Notes: generated from the sequence alone by a model not told the origin. A stretch of DNA of 64,000 nucleotides from Sulfurimonadaceae bacterium (GCA_016744575.1 JADGEC010000001.1:1-64000), one strand, 5' to 3'; counted from the first letter of the stretch, positions 16,324 through 25,653 are shown. Translations and numbers: made by a program.

Positions 16324-16374
16324 AAGTTGCCTTGTGGATACACGTCTTGTGTACGTATATCTATAAATATTTTA

Positions 16375-16394
16375 GACCTGTATAGGTACAGGTC
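16375..16394 (-). terminator. 8-bp perfect hairpin between the chemoreceptor and rpmE
   Basis: GACCTGTA and TACAGGTC pair perfectly around a TAGG loop. On the minus strand it lies 52 bp after the chemoreceptor stop codon and is followed by an A/T-rich stretch rather than a pure U-tract. It could end chemoreceptor transcription or be part of the rpmE leader; a second small hairpin lies nearby (ACAC/GTGT within 16338-16353). Confidence 0.5.
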
Positions 16395-16446
16395 ATTGGA
16401 AGCGGAATTTTAGCAGAAATCTTACTTTTTTACAAGGACTACATCT

Positions 16447-18384
16447 TTACAATACTTTTGCACCATAGAAAAAGACCCCTTTAAGCTCCTCTTCACTGAT
16501 ATAAGCGATCTCATAAGAGATGGAAGTCTTACCATCAAGTGCCGTCTCCAGCTCAAGATGACCCTGTTCGCCTACGCTATAGACACTGATACCTTCATTG
16601 TCCGTACTGTAAAAAGAGATGCCCCCATGAGAGTAGTCAAAAAGGTAGACCTCTTCAGGCATTCTATGAGAACCATGCATCTTTGCTCTGATCGGCGGAG
16701 TTATTATCGTCCGTTTAGCACCACGATTGTTCAAGACCACTTCAAAACCATCAGCCAGAGTCTTAAGTTCTCCACCTTTATTGACCAGTATCTCCATCAA
16801 CTCTTTAGAGCTGTTTGCATTGCTTACAAGGACATGACTGGCATCTTTGACACGTATTAGCTCATTACTTATGTCTGCGAGGGTCAGGGACTCTTCATTG
16901 AACTCCGCCCTGAACTCATCTAAAACGTCTTTTATCAGATCAATACTTCCACGGATGGAATCAAAACGTGTATTAAGCTGCGAGGAGCTCTCCGAAAGCG
17001 ATACGATGACACCCTTTGCACCCTGAGCATTAGCGGTCACTTTATCGATGTGCTGATGGATGTTTTTCAAGACCCGGTTGATCGTCTGTGCATTACTAAG
17101 AGAGATCTCCGCAAGTTCACGGATCTTCTCTGCGACAACAGCAAAACCTCGTCCATGCTCACCTGCACGAGCCGCCTCTATGGCAGCGTTTAAGGCGATA
17201 AGGTTAGTCTCATCAGCGATATCCGTGATGACTTCTATCGTTGAAGATATCTCATCTGAGAAGGCTCTAAGTTCACCGATGGCACCGATCGTATCGTCCA
17301 TCGCAAGGCCGGCATGCTCACTGTCTTTGAGGTTTCCAGTGATCTCATTCTGGCCAGAGACTATCTGTTTTACCGAAGCATCAGAACTCTCAAGAAGTCT
17401 CTCAAGGTTCTCCCCTGCCGCAGCATTAAGGTCTAATACCTGATCGATACTTCTTTGTGACTTCTCTAACGCCTCGTTTTGATCCCCGACGTAGCTACTG
17501 GTCTGGTCGATCTTGACATAACCATAACTGGCCTCAAAGGCCATCACCTTACTTTGGTCGACCACATTGCCGATGACCGGTCGAAGCGTATCTACCATCT
17601 TACTGAGATGACGGAACAGACGGTCGATCTCATTATTTGTACTACCCGACTCGATAGGTTCGCCTTCTAGAAGGTCTTTTATGACAAAGTTACCGTTCTC
17701 TACACGGAAGATCACTTCCAGGACTTTTTTAATGCGGTTGGCGACCTCATGTGTAAAGAGATAATAAGCAAGTACAAGGATAAGTAAGATGTTAGCTGCT
17801 GCCGTTATCAAGGTCATCATGATGTTGTCACTCAGAGCCTCTTGATAATCCGTCGCATCGATACGTACGTCTTCAATAGCGACGACCTTATCCGGGACCC
17901 AGTTCGGATGGCACATGATACAGCGCTGTTCACTGATGATCGGACGTGCGAGCATAAAGAACTCTGTCCCATCATCGACGACAAAACGTTCGTGCTCTTT
18001 TTGGTCACGGTTCTCTATAAAATACCGGATCGTCTCGCTCTCATACTGTGTAGACTTGTTTTTGGATGTCACCGGGTTATCAGAGGCTTCTTTATAATAG
18101 ACTTTCCCATCTGAGACCTCCGTAAACCTGTCAAATACCTCGTTTTGGATGATCTGAGGGATCTCCGGAGATTCCCCACTAAAAAACTTCTCATTACGTG
18201 ATTCAAGCAAGACACCTGCAAAATCAAGAATAGAAGAGGCTTTTGAGTAGAGACCCTGATGGAGTGACTCTTTTTTATTCACATAATCAAGCCCATAAAA
18301 GATCGAAGAGATCAGAATAAACGCAGTAGCGAACATAATCGAGAACATCGTCGCAAGTCTATAACTTCTAGGGTGTCTTATCAT
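16447..18384 (-). CDS. Chemoreceptor (MCP) with c-type haem sensor domain and C-terminal PilZ domain
   Basis: The first membrane segment is at about 13-32 and the second at about 188-210. Between them is a ~155-residue periplasmic sensor ending with a c-type haem motif CIMCH (155-159), of the DUF3365/Tll0287-like type. A HAMP-like linker leads into the signalling domain, whose hairpin tip ([20 protein letters not shown] at 391-410, followed by [15 protein letters not shown]) is diagnostic of MCPs. The C-terminus carries RGAKR (554-558, the RxxxR motif) and DYSHGG (583-588, DxSxxG), the two c-di-GMP-binding motifs of PilZ. Redox or gas sensing tuned by c-di-GMP is inferred. AGGAGG precedes the ATG. 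It interrupts the rpmE-rsmE pair that is adjacent in C. jejuni. Confidence 0.88.
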   Translation of the reverse strand: MIRHPRSYRLATMFSIMFATAFILISSIFYGLDYVNKKESLHQGLYSKASSILDFAGVLLESRNEKFFSGESPEIPQIIQNEVFDRFTEVSDGKVYYKEASDNPVTSKNKSTQYESETIRYFIENRDQKEHERFVVDDGTEFFMLARPIISEQRCIMCHPNWVPDKVVAIEDVRIDATDYQEALSDNIMMTLITAAANILLILVLAYYLFTHEVANRIKKVLEVIFRVENGNFVIKDLLEGEPIESGSTNNEIDRLFRHLSKMVDTLRPVIGNVVDQSKVMAFEASYGYVKIDQTSSYVGDQNEALEKSQRSIDQVLDLNAAAGENLERLLESSDASVKQIVSGQNEITGNLKDSEHAGLAMDDTIGAIGELRAFSDEISSTIEVITDIADETNLIALNAAIEAARAGEHGRGFAVVAEKIRELAEISLSNAQTINRVLKNIHQHIDKVTANAQGAKGVIVSLSESSSQLNTRFDSIRGSIDLIKDVLDEFRAEFNEESLTLADISNELIRVKDASHVLVSNANSSKELMEILVNKGGELKTLADGFEVVLNNRGAKRTIITPPIRAKMHGSHRMPEEVYLFDYSHGGISFYSTDNEGISVYSVGEQGHLELETALDGKTSISYEIAYISEEELKGVFFYGAKVL

Positions 18385-18451
18385 CGTGAGAACCTCCTGT
18401 ATATCAGCGTATTATAGAACTTATAACATTAAATACAACATTACAAATATA

Positions 18452-19123
18452 TTATAACAGGATCTTAGCGCTGATAGCCGTGGCGGCTGTCTCCGAACGT
18501 AGCACCATAGGAGTGTCTAAGCGACGTACTCGTAACGCCCCGAACAGTGAGCGTTCACGTGATGAGAAGCCCCCTTCTGTACCTATAAGTACACTCTGCA
18601 CATCACTTGTGTCCTCAAATACCTCATCGCACAGATCGAGCACCACACTTTCAGGGTGACTCTCCAAAAAGCCCTCTATTGTGTCCATCATCTCAAAACG
18701 CATCATCTTTGAGCGTCCACACTGCTGCATCGATGCCGACAAAATACGTTCAAAACGTTTAAAGTCAGGTCTGAAGTTCTTTTGACTTCTATCACAGTAG
18801 ATGAAAGTGATCTTCGCTACACCCAGCTCATTGAGTAAAGGCAGTACTTTTTCGATCGACTTGTTGTCGATGATGCACCAACCCAGATGCAGAGATCGTT
18901 TTGGCATGACATCAGACGCCTGTCTCTCGACCAAGTGAAGTCCGACAGATCTTCCCTCGATAGCAGTTATCTCGTAGATGTAGAGTGTATCTGTCTCGTC
19001 TGGGTGACGAAGACCCAGTCTCTCCCCGACCTGGTGACGGCGCACCTTAATAAGGTATTTAAACTGTTCACCTTTAAGGGAAAACTCCTTAGCTCCAGCG
19101 TTCTCATCGAAGACAAATGTCAA
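18452..19123 (-). CDS. rsmE: 16S rRNA (uridine1498-N3)-methyltransferase
   Basis: RsmE methylates N3 of U1498 in 16S rRNA. The N-terminal PUA-like domain (LKGEQFKYLIKVRRHQVGERL) and the SPOUT domain (SIEKVLPLLNELGVAKITF, CDRSQKN, ASMQQCGRS, LIGTEGGFSSRE, and LRSETAATA near the end) are all present. It starts with TTG, overlapping the TGA stop of the upstream membrane-protein gene (TTGA), so the two genes are coupled. Length 223 is typical. Confidence 0.95.
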   Translation of the reverse strand: MTFVFDENAGAKEFSLKGEQFKYLIKVRRHQVGERLGLRHPDETDTLYIYEITAIEGRSVGLHLVERQASDVMPKRSLHLGWCIIDNKSIEKVLPLLNELGVAKITFIYCDRSQKNFRPDFKRFERILSASMQQCGRSKMMRFEMMDTIEGFLESHPESVVLDLCDEVFEDTSDVQSVLIGTEGGFSSRERSLFGALRVRRLDTPMVLRSETAATAISAKILL

Positions 19124-19530
19124 ATCAGAAACATCCAGATGGAGATGACGATGACAAAGGCCAGTTCGATAAGCATTATTCGCATCGCTTTGGACTTATA
19201 CTCCTCTAACGCCTCTTCTCTTGTACGATCTAAGTACTTCAAAGCACTGTATCGCTTTGACTCCAGTACGATCAGTATGATAGAGACCATGATCATGACT
19301 AGATTGGGCAGATTAAAGTCAAGATGCTTCGCGGCCATCATCACTACACCCGTAAACATCACAGCAGCCAGTGACATCACCGAAAAAGGCATATAAATAC
19401 GCATCTTTTTGGTGTACTTCTTCCTATCTACGGCACTGCGTAGCATCCAAATATTGACTAAAATAGCGACTATCAGCGCCACGATCCCTGCATCATGCAT
19501 AATGATGCTCATACTGTACATCTCATTCAT
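19120..19530 (-). CDS. Four-helix integral membrane protein (Cj0157c-like by position)
   Basis: I see no recognised domain beyond four hydrophobic helices in ~136 residues (start region, MPFSVMSLAAVMFTGVVMMA, LVMIMVSIILIVLE, IMLIELAFVIVISIWMFLI) and a basic loop with KKYTKKMR. The ATG at 19530 is used; a TTG 18 bp further upstream is also possible. It is coupled to rsmE. The gene pair matches C. jejuni Cj0156c/Cj0157c in order, from memory. Function unknown. Confidence 0.7.
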   Translation of the reverse strand: MNEMYSMSIIMHDAGIVALIVAILVNIWMLRSAVDRKKYTKKMRIYMPFSVMSLAAVMFTGVVMMAAKHLDFNLPNLVMIMVSIILIVLESKRYSALKYLDRTREEALEEYKSKAMRIMLIELAFVIVISIWMFLI

Positions 19531-19665
19531 AAAGGGAATCTTACCCAATTTCTTCTATAATCCCTTATAGTAAAGAAATGGAACAAAAAGAAAGAGCATC
19601 GAGGTCTGACAAACAGCTCCTCTTCCCTCTTCTACCCTCCCCTCTTTTCACACCAAAGGACCCCT

Positions 19666-20883
19666 ATGATCGTATCTGTCGAAGAAGCACTTGCCCTTGT
19701 CTATGAGAACATCACACCAACATCAACCGAACTGCTTCCACTCGAGATGATAGGAGGACGTATCCTTGCTCAAGACATCACTGCCAGATACGATCTCCCC
19801 CCATTTGATAACTCAGCGATGGACGGTTACGCTGTAAAGAGCAGTGATGTCGGAAGCTGTGTCGAAGTACTTCATACCATCTTTGCCGGTGATAAAGATG
19901 AGAGTATGATCTATGATGGTGCCTGCACAAAGATCATGACTGGAGCCAGGATACCCGAGGGCACGGAATGTATCGTACCCATAGAAGATATCTCGACCTG
20001 TGAGACTGGTGTCGTGCTTCCCTCTGATCTCAAAGCTGGAAAGCACATCCGTCTTCGCGGTGAGGACATCCAATCCGGCGACAGGCTTTTAAACAGCGGA
20101 GAGAGGCTCTTTGCTCACCATATCACACTGCTTGCCTCACAGGGTATCAGCCATGTCAAGGTTCATAAAAAGCCCCGCATCGCGATCTTTGCTTCCGGCA
20201 GTGAACTGAAGATGCATTTTGAAGAAGTAGAAGCCCATCAACTCTACAATACCAATACCCCGACATTCGCTGCACGTGTAGAAGAGCTTGGTTGTGAAGT
20301 CAGTTTTATCGGTACCGCAGAAGATACCCTCGAAGCGATACACCAACACATCGAAAGTGCCCTTGACAGCGACCTCATCATTACCTCAGGTGGCGTAAGT
20401 GTCGGTGACGCTGACTATACCAGAGAGGCATTTGGAGCCTTCGGGTTCGAGATGCTTTTCGATAAGATCAGTATCAAACCCGGTAAACCGACGACATTCG
20501 GAAAGATCGGTACGACAGCGATCTTAAACCTGCCAGGAAACCCACTTGCAGCAGCCTTGAATCTTGAGATGTTTGGACAGAGTATCATCCTTGCATTAAG
20601 TGGTGCCAACGATAAGTATCTTGGGACTGTCACCGCTGAGTTAGCAGAGGAGTTTCGCGTCAGACCCGGACGCCGAAGCCTGATCCCAGGTCTTTATGAT
20701 GGAAGATATTTCAAGCCAAGTGGCAAGTATGCTCCGGGTATGGTCTCGCCGCTTGCCAAAGCAAACGGCTTTATCATGATAGATGAGACCGTTGCAGTAC
20801 TCAGTAGTGGACATAGTGTCAAGGTCATCCCGACCCGTTTCTCACTTGATCACGCCATACAAGGCTCACTCATCACTAAATAG
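19666..20883 (+). CDS. moeA: Molybdopterin molybdotransferase
   Basis: MoeA inserts molybdate into adenylylated molybdopterin to make the Mo cofactor used by enzymes such as NapA. Landmarks are PPFDNSAMDGYAVKS (N-terminal), KIMTGARIPEGTECIVPIED, HIRLRGEDIQSGDRLL, IFASGSEL, YNTNTPTFAARVEELG, LIITSGGVSVGDADYT and NLPGNPLAAALNLE. Length 405 is normal. AAAGGA precedes the ATG. It is the only plus-strand gene in this stretch, converges on the PAS gene with a 6-bp gap, and lies 2-4 kb from moaA and 6-13 kb from the nap operon. Confidence 0.97.
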   Translation: MIVSVEEALALVYENITPTSTELLPLEMIGGRILAQDITARYDLPPFDNSAMDGYAVKSSDVGSCVEVLHTIFAGDKDESMIYDGACTKIMTGARIPEGTECIVPIEDISTCETGVVLPSDLKAGKHIRLRGEDIQSGDRLLNSGERLFAHHITLLASQGISHVKVHKKPRIAIFASGSELKMHFEEVEAHQLYNTNTPTFAARVEELGCEVSFIGTAEDTLEAIHQHIESALDSDLIITSGGVSVGDADYTREAFGAFGFEMLFDKISIKPGKPTTFGKIGTTAILNLPGNPLAAALNLEMFGQSIILALSGANDKYLGTVTAELAEEFRVRPGRRSLIPGLYDGRYFKPSGKYAPGMVSPLAKANGFIMIDETVAVLSSGHSVKVIPTRFSLDHAIQGSLITK

Positions 20884-20889
20884 AGTCGA

Positions 20890-21429
20890 TCACATCTTTT
20901 CGATGGCCTGATTGATGATGTCATCCTCACTACTATCAGTCACCTTGGCAAGATGTTCGATCTTCTCGATGTTCTCTTTAGTCAAGTAGTGTATCGCTCT
21001 GGCTTGTTTGTTCTCTTCAAGCGTCATCTGGTCATACTTTGTCTGTATTACTATCTTCTGCGCTTGTGATACGGGTTGGCGGATCGATTTATACTCTTTG
21101 AGTTCTCCATCTTTATAGACTCCAGAGACCTCAGCTGATACCCAGTAGTGTCCACCATCTCTTCGTAGATTTTTGACAAGCCCTCTCCATGTCTTTTTCT
21201 GAGAGATCGTCTCCCACAACTCTTGAAAGACAGATCTTGGCATGTCTGGATGACGGACAATATTATGCGGGTGCCCGACAAGTTCTTCGGGAGTATATCC
21301 TGAGATCTCTGCAAATGCGTCGTTTGCGTAAGTGATGTTACCCTTTAGATCTGTACGTGAGATGATAAACTCATCTTCGGGGACCTCTGTCTCAAAAAAA
21401 CCAGTGTATGCCAGACTTTTACTGCCCAT
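20890..21429 (-). CDS. PAS-domain signalling protein (Aer/CetB-like)
   Basis: The 179-residue protein is essentially one PAS domain of the Aer type, with ISRTDLKGNITYANDAFAEI, SGYTPEELVGHPHNIVRHPD and W..LVKNLRRDGGHYWV, followed by a helical C-terminal tail rich in charged residues. In this phylum, such stand-alone PAS proteins (for example CetB in C. jejuni) bind FAD and pair with a separate receptor for energy taxis. No receptor partner is adjacent, though the haem chemoreceptor lies 2.5 kb away. FAD binding is inferred from the family. Confidence 0.8.
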   Translation of the reverse strand: MGSKSLAYTGFFETEVPEDEFIISRTDLKGNITYANDAFAEISGYTPEELVGHPHNIVRHPDMPRSVFQELWETISQKKTWRGLVKNLRRDGGHYWVSAEVSGVYKDGELKEYKSIRQPVSQAQKIVIQTKYDQMTLEENKQARAIHYLTKENIEKIEHLAKVTDSSEDDIINQAIEKM

Positions 21430-21519
21430 GTCCTACTCCCTTTTACAATGATCTTACCATTCTAACACAAGGGAGAGGTTTAGACAATACTTATCATCAT
21501 GCTCTATAGAGAAACACTA

Positions 21520-22101
21520 CTACACAGTATCAGGATTGGTAAATCGTACACCGGCTCTTACTTTATCCCAGAGTCCCACGTCGTGCCAATCTGCCTTGAC
21601 CCCTTCACTGAAAACGATCTGCTCAGGATCGATCTTACCCATCAGTTCAGAGTAGGCATCGACTTCAAAACCCTGAGCATAACCCGTCTCAGTCTCATGG
21701 ACTATGACACTATGGAGCTTGACCTCTTTCTCTCCATTGATGCTATTTGTCGCTTTAAGAAGTATATCCATCATCACAAAGAGTACCCGGCTGAACTGTT
21801 CCGCTGATGGGGATACCGGTAGCTGTACCCATCGGTCTGAGTTTCGCTTCATATCTTCTACATAGCTCTTATCATCTTTATCCCATAGGGTGATAGCATG
21901 ATCAAAACTATCTATCAACGCTTTCATGTTCTGTTTCATCAAGCCAAAGTCATAGACCATCTGGCCATTATCGAGATAGTTCGATTCAAAAAGAAGTTCG
22001 ATCTTATAGGAGTGCCCATGCAGAGAAGCCCTGCATCGCTGCGTAGAACAGCCGCGTACGATATGCGCGTTCTCAAATTTAAACTGTTTACGGATTATCA
22101 A
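21520..22101 (-). CDS. queD: 6-carboxytetrahydropterin synthase (QueD/PTPS family)
   Basis: QueD converts 7,8-dihydroneopterin triphosphate to 6-carboxytetrahydropterin in queuosine synthesis. Zinc-binding histidines sit in FENAHIV and LHGHSYKIE; the catalytic Cys region is CSTQRCRASLHGH. The C-terminal half has VIVHETETGYAQG. A TTG start at 22101 is chosen because AAGGA lies 6-7 bp upstream and the protein then begins with IIRKQFKFENAH, the usual QueD start; an earlier TTG (22137) has no ribosome site. At 193 residues it is longer than E. coli QueD, as is common in this phylum. Confidence 0.9.
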   Translation of the reverse strand: MIIRKQFKFENAHIVRGCSTQRCRASLHGHSYKIELLFESNYLDNGQMVYDFGLMKQNMKALIDSFDHAITLWDKDDKSYVEDMKRNSDRWVQLPVSPSAEQFSRVLFVMMDILLKATNSINGEKEVKLHSVIVHETETGYAQGFEVDAYSELMGKIDPEQIVFSEGVKADWHDVGLWDKVRAGVRFTNPDTV

Positions 22102-22133
22102 AAAAATTCCTTTTTTGGGGAAATAAGAGGTAG

Positions 22134-22166
22134 GCAAAAAACAAAAGGATGTACAAATGGCATCCT
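22134..22166 (-). terminator. Terminator-like hairpin between queE and queD
   Basis: On the minus strand AGGATG and CATCCT pair around a 9-nt loop and are followed by TTTTGTTTTTT. It lies 14 bp after the queE stop and about 33 bp before the queD start, so it may uncouple the two genes or act as an attenuator. Confidence 0.55.
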
Positions 22167-22179
22167 AGCACTTTGCATG

Positions 22180-22938
22180 CTACACCCCTTTGTTTGCATC
22201 CCAAATACGTATGTGTAGTCTATCCGAATAGCGATACCCTTTTCGCTTACAAAACTCTATCACCGCTTCAGTATTGGCTTCTACTTCAGTTTTTGATCCA
22301 CCCATCGGCATACAGTAGACCTGTTCATTCGGGACATAAGCCAGTACCTGTTCTATCTCGGCTTCCAGTTGTGTTCCTATATGTGCCTTGTCTACCGTAA
22401 ATTTAAAGAAGCTCTCATGCGCATGGGTGGCAATATCGATAAAGACCTCTGGCTTCAATCTTTTCTCGAATGGCTCTCCACTATTTGAGAGTTTTACAGA
22501 AAGAGCATATATACATCGTCTATAGACCGGGTACTTGAGAAAATCGATCGCCATCGTACCGTTTGTCTCAAAAGTGACAGTGTGTCCATTTGATGTCAAA
22601 TACTCAAGAAACTCTATTAAAAGTGGATCATCCGCATAGATCAGTGGCTCTCCACCGGTAAAGACTACATCGACTTTCTCTGGTAGGGCATAACTCTCCA
22701 TGATATCTATGAACTGTACGATAGCAGTGATACTCTGCCATCTTGACCCAAAATGCTGTTTATTGACTGCATAGACGGTGTCACAGCCTTGCACTATGAC
22801 ATCATCAGGAGCTTTTTCACTACAACCAAAACCCTCACAACGCATATTGCACCCGCCAAAGCGGAAAAAGAGTGATGGTACACCGGTGTATTTACCTTCT
22901 CCCTGGATGGAGTAGAAGTGTTCGACTAGGTATATCAA
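22180..22938 (-). CDS. queE: 7-carboxy-7-deazaguanine synthase (radical SAM)
   Basis: QueE is the radical-SAM enzyme that contracts 6-carboxytetrahydropterin to 7-carboxy-7-deazaguanine. It opens with VEHFYSIQGEGKYTGVPS and has iron-sulfur cysteines in GGCNMRCEGFGC, which is a spaced variant (C-x3-C-x4-C) seen in epsilon-type QueE. VFTGGEPLIY is the SAM-binding GGE motif and TFETNGT follows. The start is TTG at 22938, with GAGAG upstream. It sits between moaA and queD as in C. jejuni. Confidence 0.9.
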   Translation of the reverse strand: MIYLVEHFYSIQGEGKYTGVPSLFFRFGGCNMRCEGFGCSEKAPDDVIVQGCDTVYAVNKQHFGSRWQSITAIVQFIDIMESYALPEKVDVVFTGGEPLIYADDPLLIEFLEYLTSNGHTVTFETNGTMAIDFLKYPVYRRCIYALSVKLSNSGEPFEKRLKPEVFIDIATHAHESFFKFTVDKAHIGTQLEAEIEQVLAYVPNEQVYCMPMGGSKTEVEANTEAVIEFCKRKGYRYSDRLHIRIWDANKGV

Positions 22939-22976
22939 TCGATGACTCTCAGGTCTAAGCCTTGACTATCCAAAGA

Positions 22977-23942
22977 TCACCCGCCGGTCTCATAAAAAGC
23001 CCTTGAAGAAGACTCAGCATCATCACCACCCCAGCGATTTTTCTCCGGTTTGGTCCGAACTACCTCTTTGAGAACAGCAGCAGCCCCTTTGATATCACCC
23101 TTTTTTATAGAATCTTTAATACTCATAGCCTCATCAAAATAGAGACAAGGTATCAACTGACCTTCCGCTGTGAGTCTGATGCGATTACAGGTCTTACAAA
23201 AATCATCCTCATAAGGTTCTATGATACCAAAACGATAACCATTGTCGAGCCTATAGTAATGTGAGGGTGAGTGGCTGTCAAAGCCTTCATCAGTAATAGT
23301 GTATTTCTCTCCTATAAGCGAGAGCAGTTCTTTGCTTTTCATCCCTTTGATATCTACCGCAGCATGCACATTTTCCATATACTCTATGAATCGTATGGTC
23401 ATGTCCCGCTCTTTGCAGTATTCGAGGAGATCAAGTATCTCATTATCATTTATCCCTTTCATCGGGACCATGTTTACTTTGACTTTCAGACCGACTACCA
23501 ACGCTTCGTTTACACCAGCAAGGACATTAGACAGTACATCTTTCTGAGCCACCTGCTTGGCTACTTCGGGTTTAAGTGAATCGATGGAGACATTAATACG
23601 CTTCAGTCCAGCATCTTTGAGCTTTTGTGCAGCACCTTTAAGTAAAAAGGCATTACTGGTCATGGCAAGGTCTATTGAAGGCTTATAGTCATAGATCATC
23701 TTTATGAATTTATCAAGGTCCTCACGAAGCAGTGGTTCACCACCAGTAATACGTATCTTGGTGATTCCCTCGTCTATAGCAACTTTCATAAACTCAAAAA
23801 GTTCTTCAAAACTAAGCAGGTTCTCTTTTGGTACCCAGGAGAAAGGTTTTTCAGGCATGCAATACTGACATCGGAAATTACAACGCTCCGTAACTGATAC
23901 ACGTAGATAATCGACTGTTCTTTCATAGCTGTCTATAAGCAC
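22977..23942 (-). CDS. moaA: GTP 3',8-cyclase (molybdopterin synthesis, radical SAM)
   Basis: MoaA starts molybdenum cofactor synthesis by cyclising GTP. The N-terminal radical-SAM cysteines are C21, C25 and C28 in [23 protein letters not shown] is the SAM-binding motif. The C-terminal second cluster is in [20 protein letters not shown], and the protein ends in a Gly-Gly tail, as MoaA needs. A GTG start at 23942 is preferred because AGAAGGA lies 5 bp upstream; an earlier TTG is possible. The product feeds MoeA and NapA encoded nearby. Confidence 0.95.
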   Translation of the reverse strand: MLIDSYERTVDYLRVSVTERCNFRCQYCMPEKPFSWVPKENLLSFEELFEFMKVAIDEGITKIRITGGEPLLREDLDKFIKMIYDYKPSIDLAMTSNAFLLKGAAQKLKDAGLKRINVSIDSLKPEVAKQVAQKDVLSNVLAGVNEALVVGLKVKVNMVPMKGINDNEILDLLEYCKERDMTIRFIEYMENVHAAVDIKGMKSKELLSLIGEKYTITDEGFDSHSPSHYYRLDNGYRFGIIEPYEDDFCKTCNRIRLTAEGQLIPCLYFDEAMSIKDSIKKGDIKGAAAVLKEVVRTKPEKNRWGGDDAESSSRAFYETGG

Positions 23943-23973
23943 AGTAGTCCTTCTCAAAACGAATATGATATAT

Positions 23974-23988
23974 AGATCATAATGATCT
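23974..23988. promoter_or_regulatory. 15-bp palindrome upstream of moaA
   Basis: AGATCATAATGATCT is a perfect palindrome centred on one base, about 39 bp upstream of the chosen moaA start. It could be an operator for molybdate or oxygen control, but it does not match a motif I know with confidence. Confidence 0.3.
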
Positions 23989-24147
23989 TTTTATGAGTGG
24001 ATTATATCTGCATGTTGTTATGAATAACTTGATTTTAGTTAAGTAGAAAGTAAAGCTTAGCAGATTCTATTATCAATGATGAACGCTACTGTGGTGTTGC
24101 TAAAAGAGGTGCTAAAGAAGATGTGGGGTCACTGAAAGGTCTATATT

Positions 24148-24170
24148 GCAGACCTCACAAGGAGGTCCGC
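24148..24170 (-). terminator. Terminator-like stem-loop after the porin gene
   Basis: GCGGACCTC and GAGGTCTGC form a 9-bp stem (one G-U) around a 5-nt loop, 28 bp after the porin stop. A competing hairpin (AGGTCT/AGACCT, 24137-24155) overlaps it, and AAGAG/CTCTT pair right after the stop. There is no long U-tract. Confidence 0.45.
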
Positions 24171-24197
24171 AGGGTGTACGATCTTAAGAGAGGTCTC

Positions 24198-25457
24198 TTA
24201 GAATGCGTAACGTCCCCATACACGGACGAACTGACCATCGTCGTCGCCGTTGACTTCAGCATCCTGAGTCTGATAGATATAAGCTGCGAAGAGGTTGATA
24301 CCTGCAACTTTTGTTTTGTAGACAAGGTCAAGTTCGCTGTAATCACCTTCTGGTGCTACACCTTTAGGACCTACATCTGACATATTGTAGTTCAGACCAA
24401 CGCTACCAGCATCACCAAGACCCATACCGAGTCTAGCGACGATAGTATCAGAATCACGTTTGATGTAATTTTGGTTCAATACCATCTGAGTATAAAGTGG
24501 TGTCTTGACACCAGTACCGACATTCTGTGCAGCAAGAGTACCATCATCAACACTTGAATAAGCAAGGCTTGCGTTGAATGCAGCTACTTTACCACCGACC
24601 ATAAGACCCATTGCAGTAGTGTCATCAAGACCTGCAAGATCTGGTGAAAGGTTACCATACTGACCTGATACGTTCAGACCAAGTGGCATATCTTTGCCAG
24701 CGACTTTTGCATCGATCCAGATAGCATCCACTGAAGTAGCTGGGTTACCTGCAAGAACTGCACCTGTACCACTACCTTTAGAGATGTGGTAGTAAGAACC
24801 AGTCAATGTAGTCATCGGAAGAGATGCATTCTGTGCAGTCAGCATGTATGCACCGCCACCGATCTCATTGAAGTCAGACATACTTGTTCCAGTAACTGGG
24901 TCAAGTGCACCTGTAGCAGGAGTAAGGCTTGAGTTACCTGCAGATACATAAGCAGCAACGATCGTAGTATCTGGAAGGTCTGTATTGATCGCCAATGCAG
25001 CATCGAAAGTATTTTTAAATACGTTCCATCCCTCTGAGAACGCTAGTGGTGAAAGCGCTTTAGGAAGTTCTTGACGACCAGCTTTGATCGTAGTCTGACC
25101 CATTTTGTATGTAACATAGATCTTAGATACAGCAAAACTGTTCAATACGTCAGCTGAAGTGTGATCACCAGTCTGCATTGTATTATTTACAAGGTTGTTC
25201 TCAAGACCAAGTGTACCGAGAGCAGAGATCTGACCACCAGCACCAAAACCGTTACCAAGGTCAGCATTAGCATTTAACTGAAGACCAGCATTTGCAGCTG
25301 AGATAGTCTGATCGAAAAGATCTCCATCTGTACCGACTTTATCCCATGTTTGGTAATAGACAACAGCTTGTCCACCAATCTCTACATCTACATCAGCACT
25401 AGCAACTGTACCCATCATTAGTGACGCAGCGGCCACTGAGATTAACGTTTTTTTCAT
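24198..25457 (-). CDS. Outer-membrane porin
   Basis: The protein has a classic signal peptide (MKKTLISVAAASLMMGTVASA), then long alternating beta strands, and it ends in a phenylalanine (WGRYAF), the outer-membrane insertion signal. Early strands (DVDVEIGGQAVVYYQTW, LNANADLGNGFGAGGQI) and an inner GRQELPKALSPLAFSEGW loop resemble the general porins of Sulfurimonas-type bacteria. Its substrate is not clear. The Ala/Gly/Thr-rich make-up and strong codon bias suggest high expression. It is transcribed alone, with its own terminator-like hairpins and an unusual inverted repeat in its leader (25486-25541). Confidence 0.85.
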   Translation of the reverse strand: MKKTLISVAAASLMMGTVASADVDVEIGGQAVVYYQTWDKVGTDGDLFDQTISAANAGLQLNANADLGNGFGAGGQISALGTLGLENNLVNNTMQTGDHTSADVLNSFAVSKIYVTYKMGQTTIKAGRQELPKALSPLAFSEGWNVFKNTFDAALAINTDLPDTTIVAAYVSAGNSSLTPATGALDPVTGTSMSDFNEIGGGAYMLTAQNASLPMTTLTGSYYHISKGSGTGAVLAGNPATSVDAIWIDAKVAGKDMPLGLNVSGQYGNLSPDLAGLDDTTAMGLMVGGKVAAFNASLAYSSVDDGTLAAQNVGTGVKTPLYTQMVLNQNYIKRDSDTIVARLGMGLGDAGSVGLNYNMSDVGPKGVAPEGDYSELDLVYKTKVAGINLFAAYIYQTQDAEVNGDDDGQFVRVWGRYAF

Positions 25458-25485
25458 TCATTTCTCCAATTTTTAAGTCAAAACT

Positions 25486-25541
25486 ACGCATAACGCGTGA
25501 AAAGTAGAGACAGACATCTTCACTTTTCACGTGTTATGCGT
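25486..25541 (-). promoter_or_regulatory. 20-bp inverted repeat in the porin leader
   Basis: The 20-bp arms at 25486-25505 and 25522-25541 pair at 19 of 20 positions around a 16-nt loop, only 28 bp before the porin ATG. A GGAG-type ribosome site lies between the hairpin and the ATG. In RNA it would form a very stable stem; in DNA it could be a dimeric operator. It probably controls porin expression. Confidence 0.6.
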
Positions 25542-25653
25542 GATTGACTAATTGTTTACTTCAATATCATATAATTCGTTATGTAAGACACGGGAGTGAA
25601 CACATTTCAAACTTCTAAGATATTTCAACTTCAGCATCATCTAAAAGACGCCT

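Noticed and set aside
22141..22200. preQ1 riboswitch near queD, because CTACACCCC appears on the plus strand
   Set aside because: The motif is on the strand opposite to queD and overlaps queE codons; no aptamer fold was found on the queD strand.
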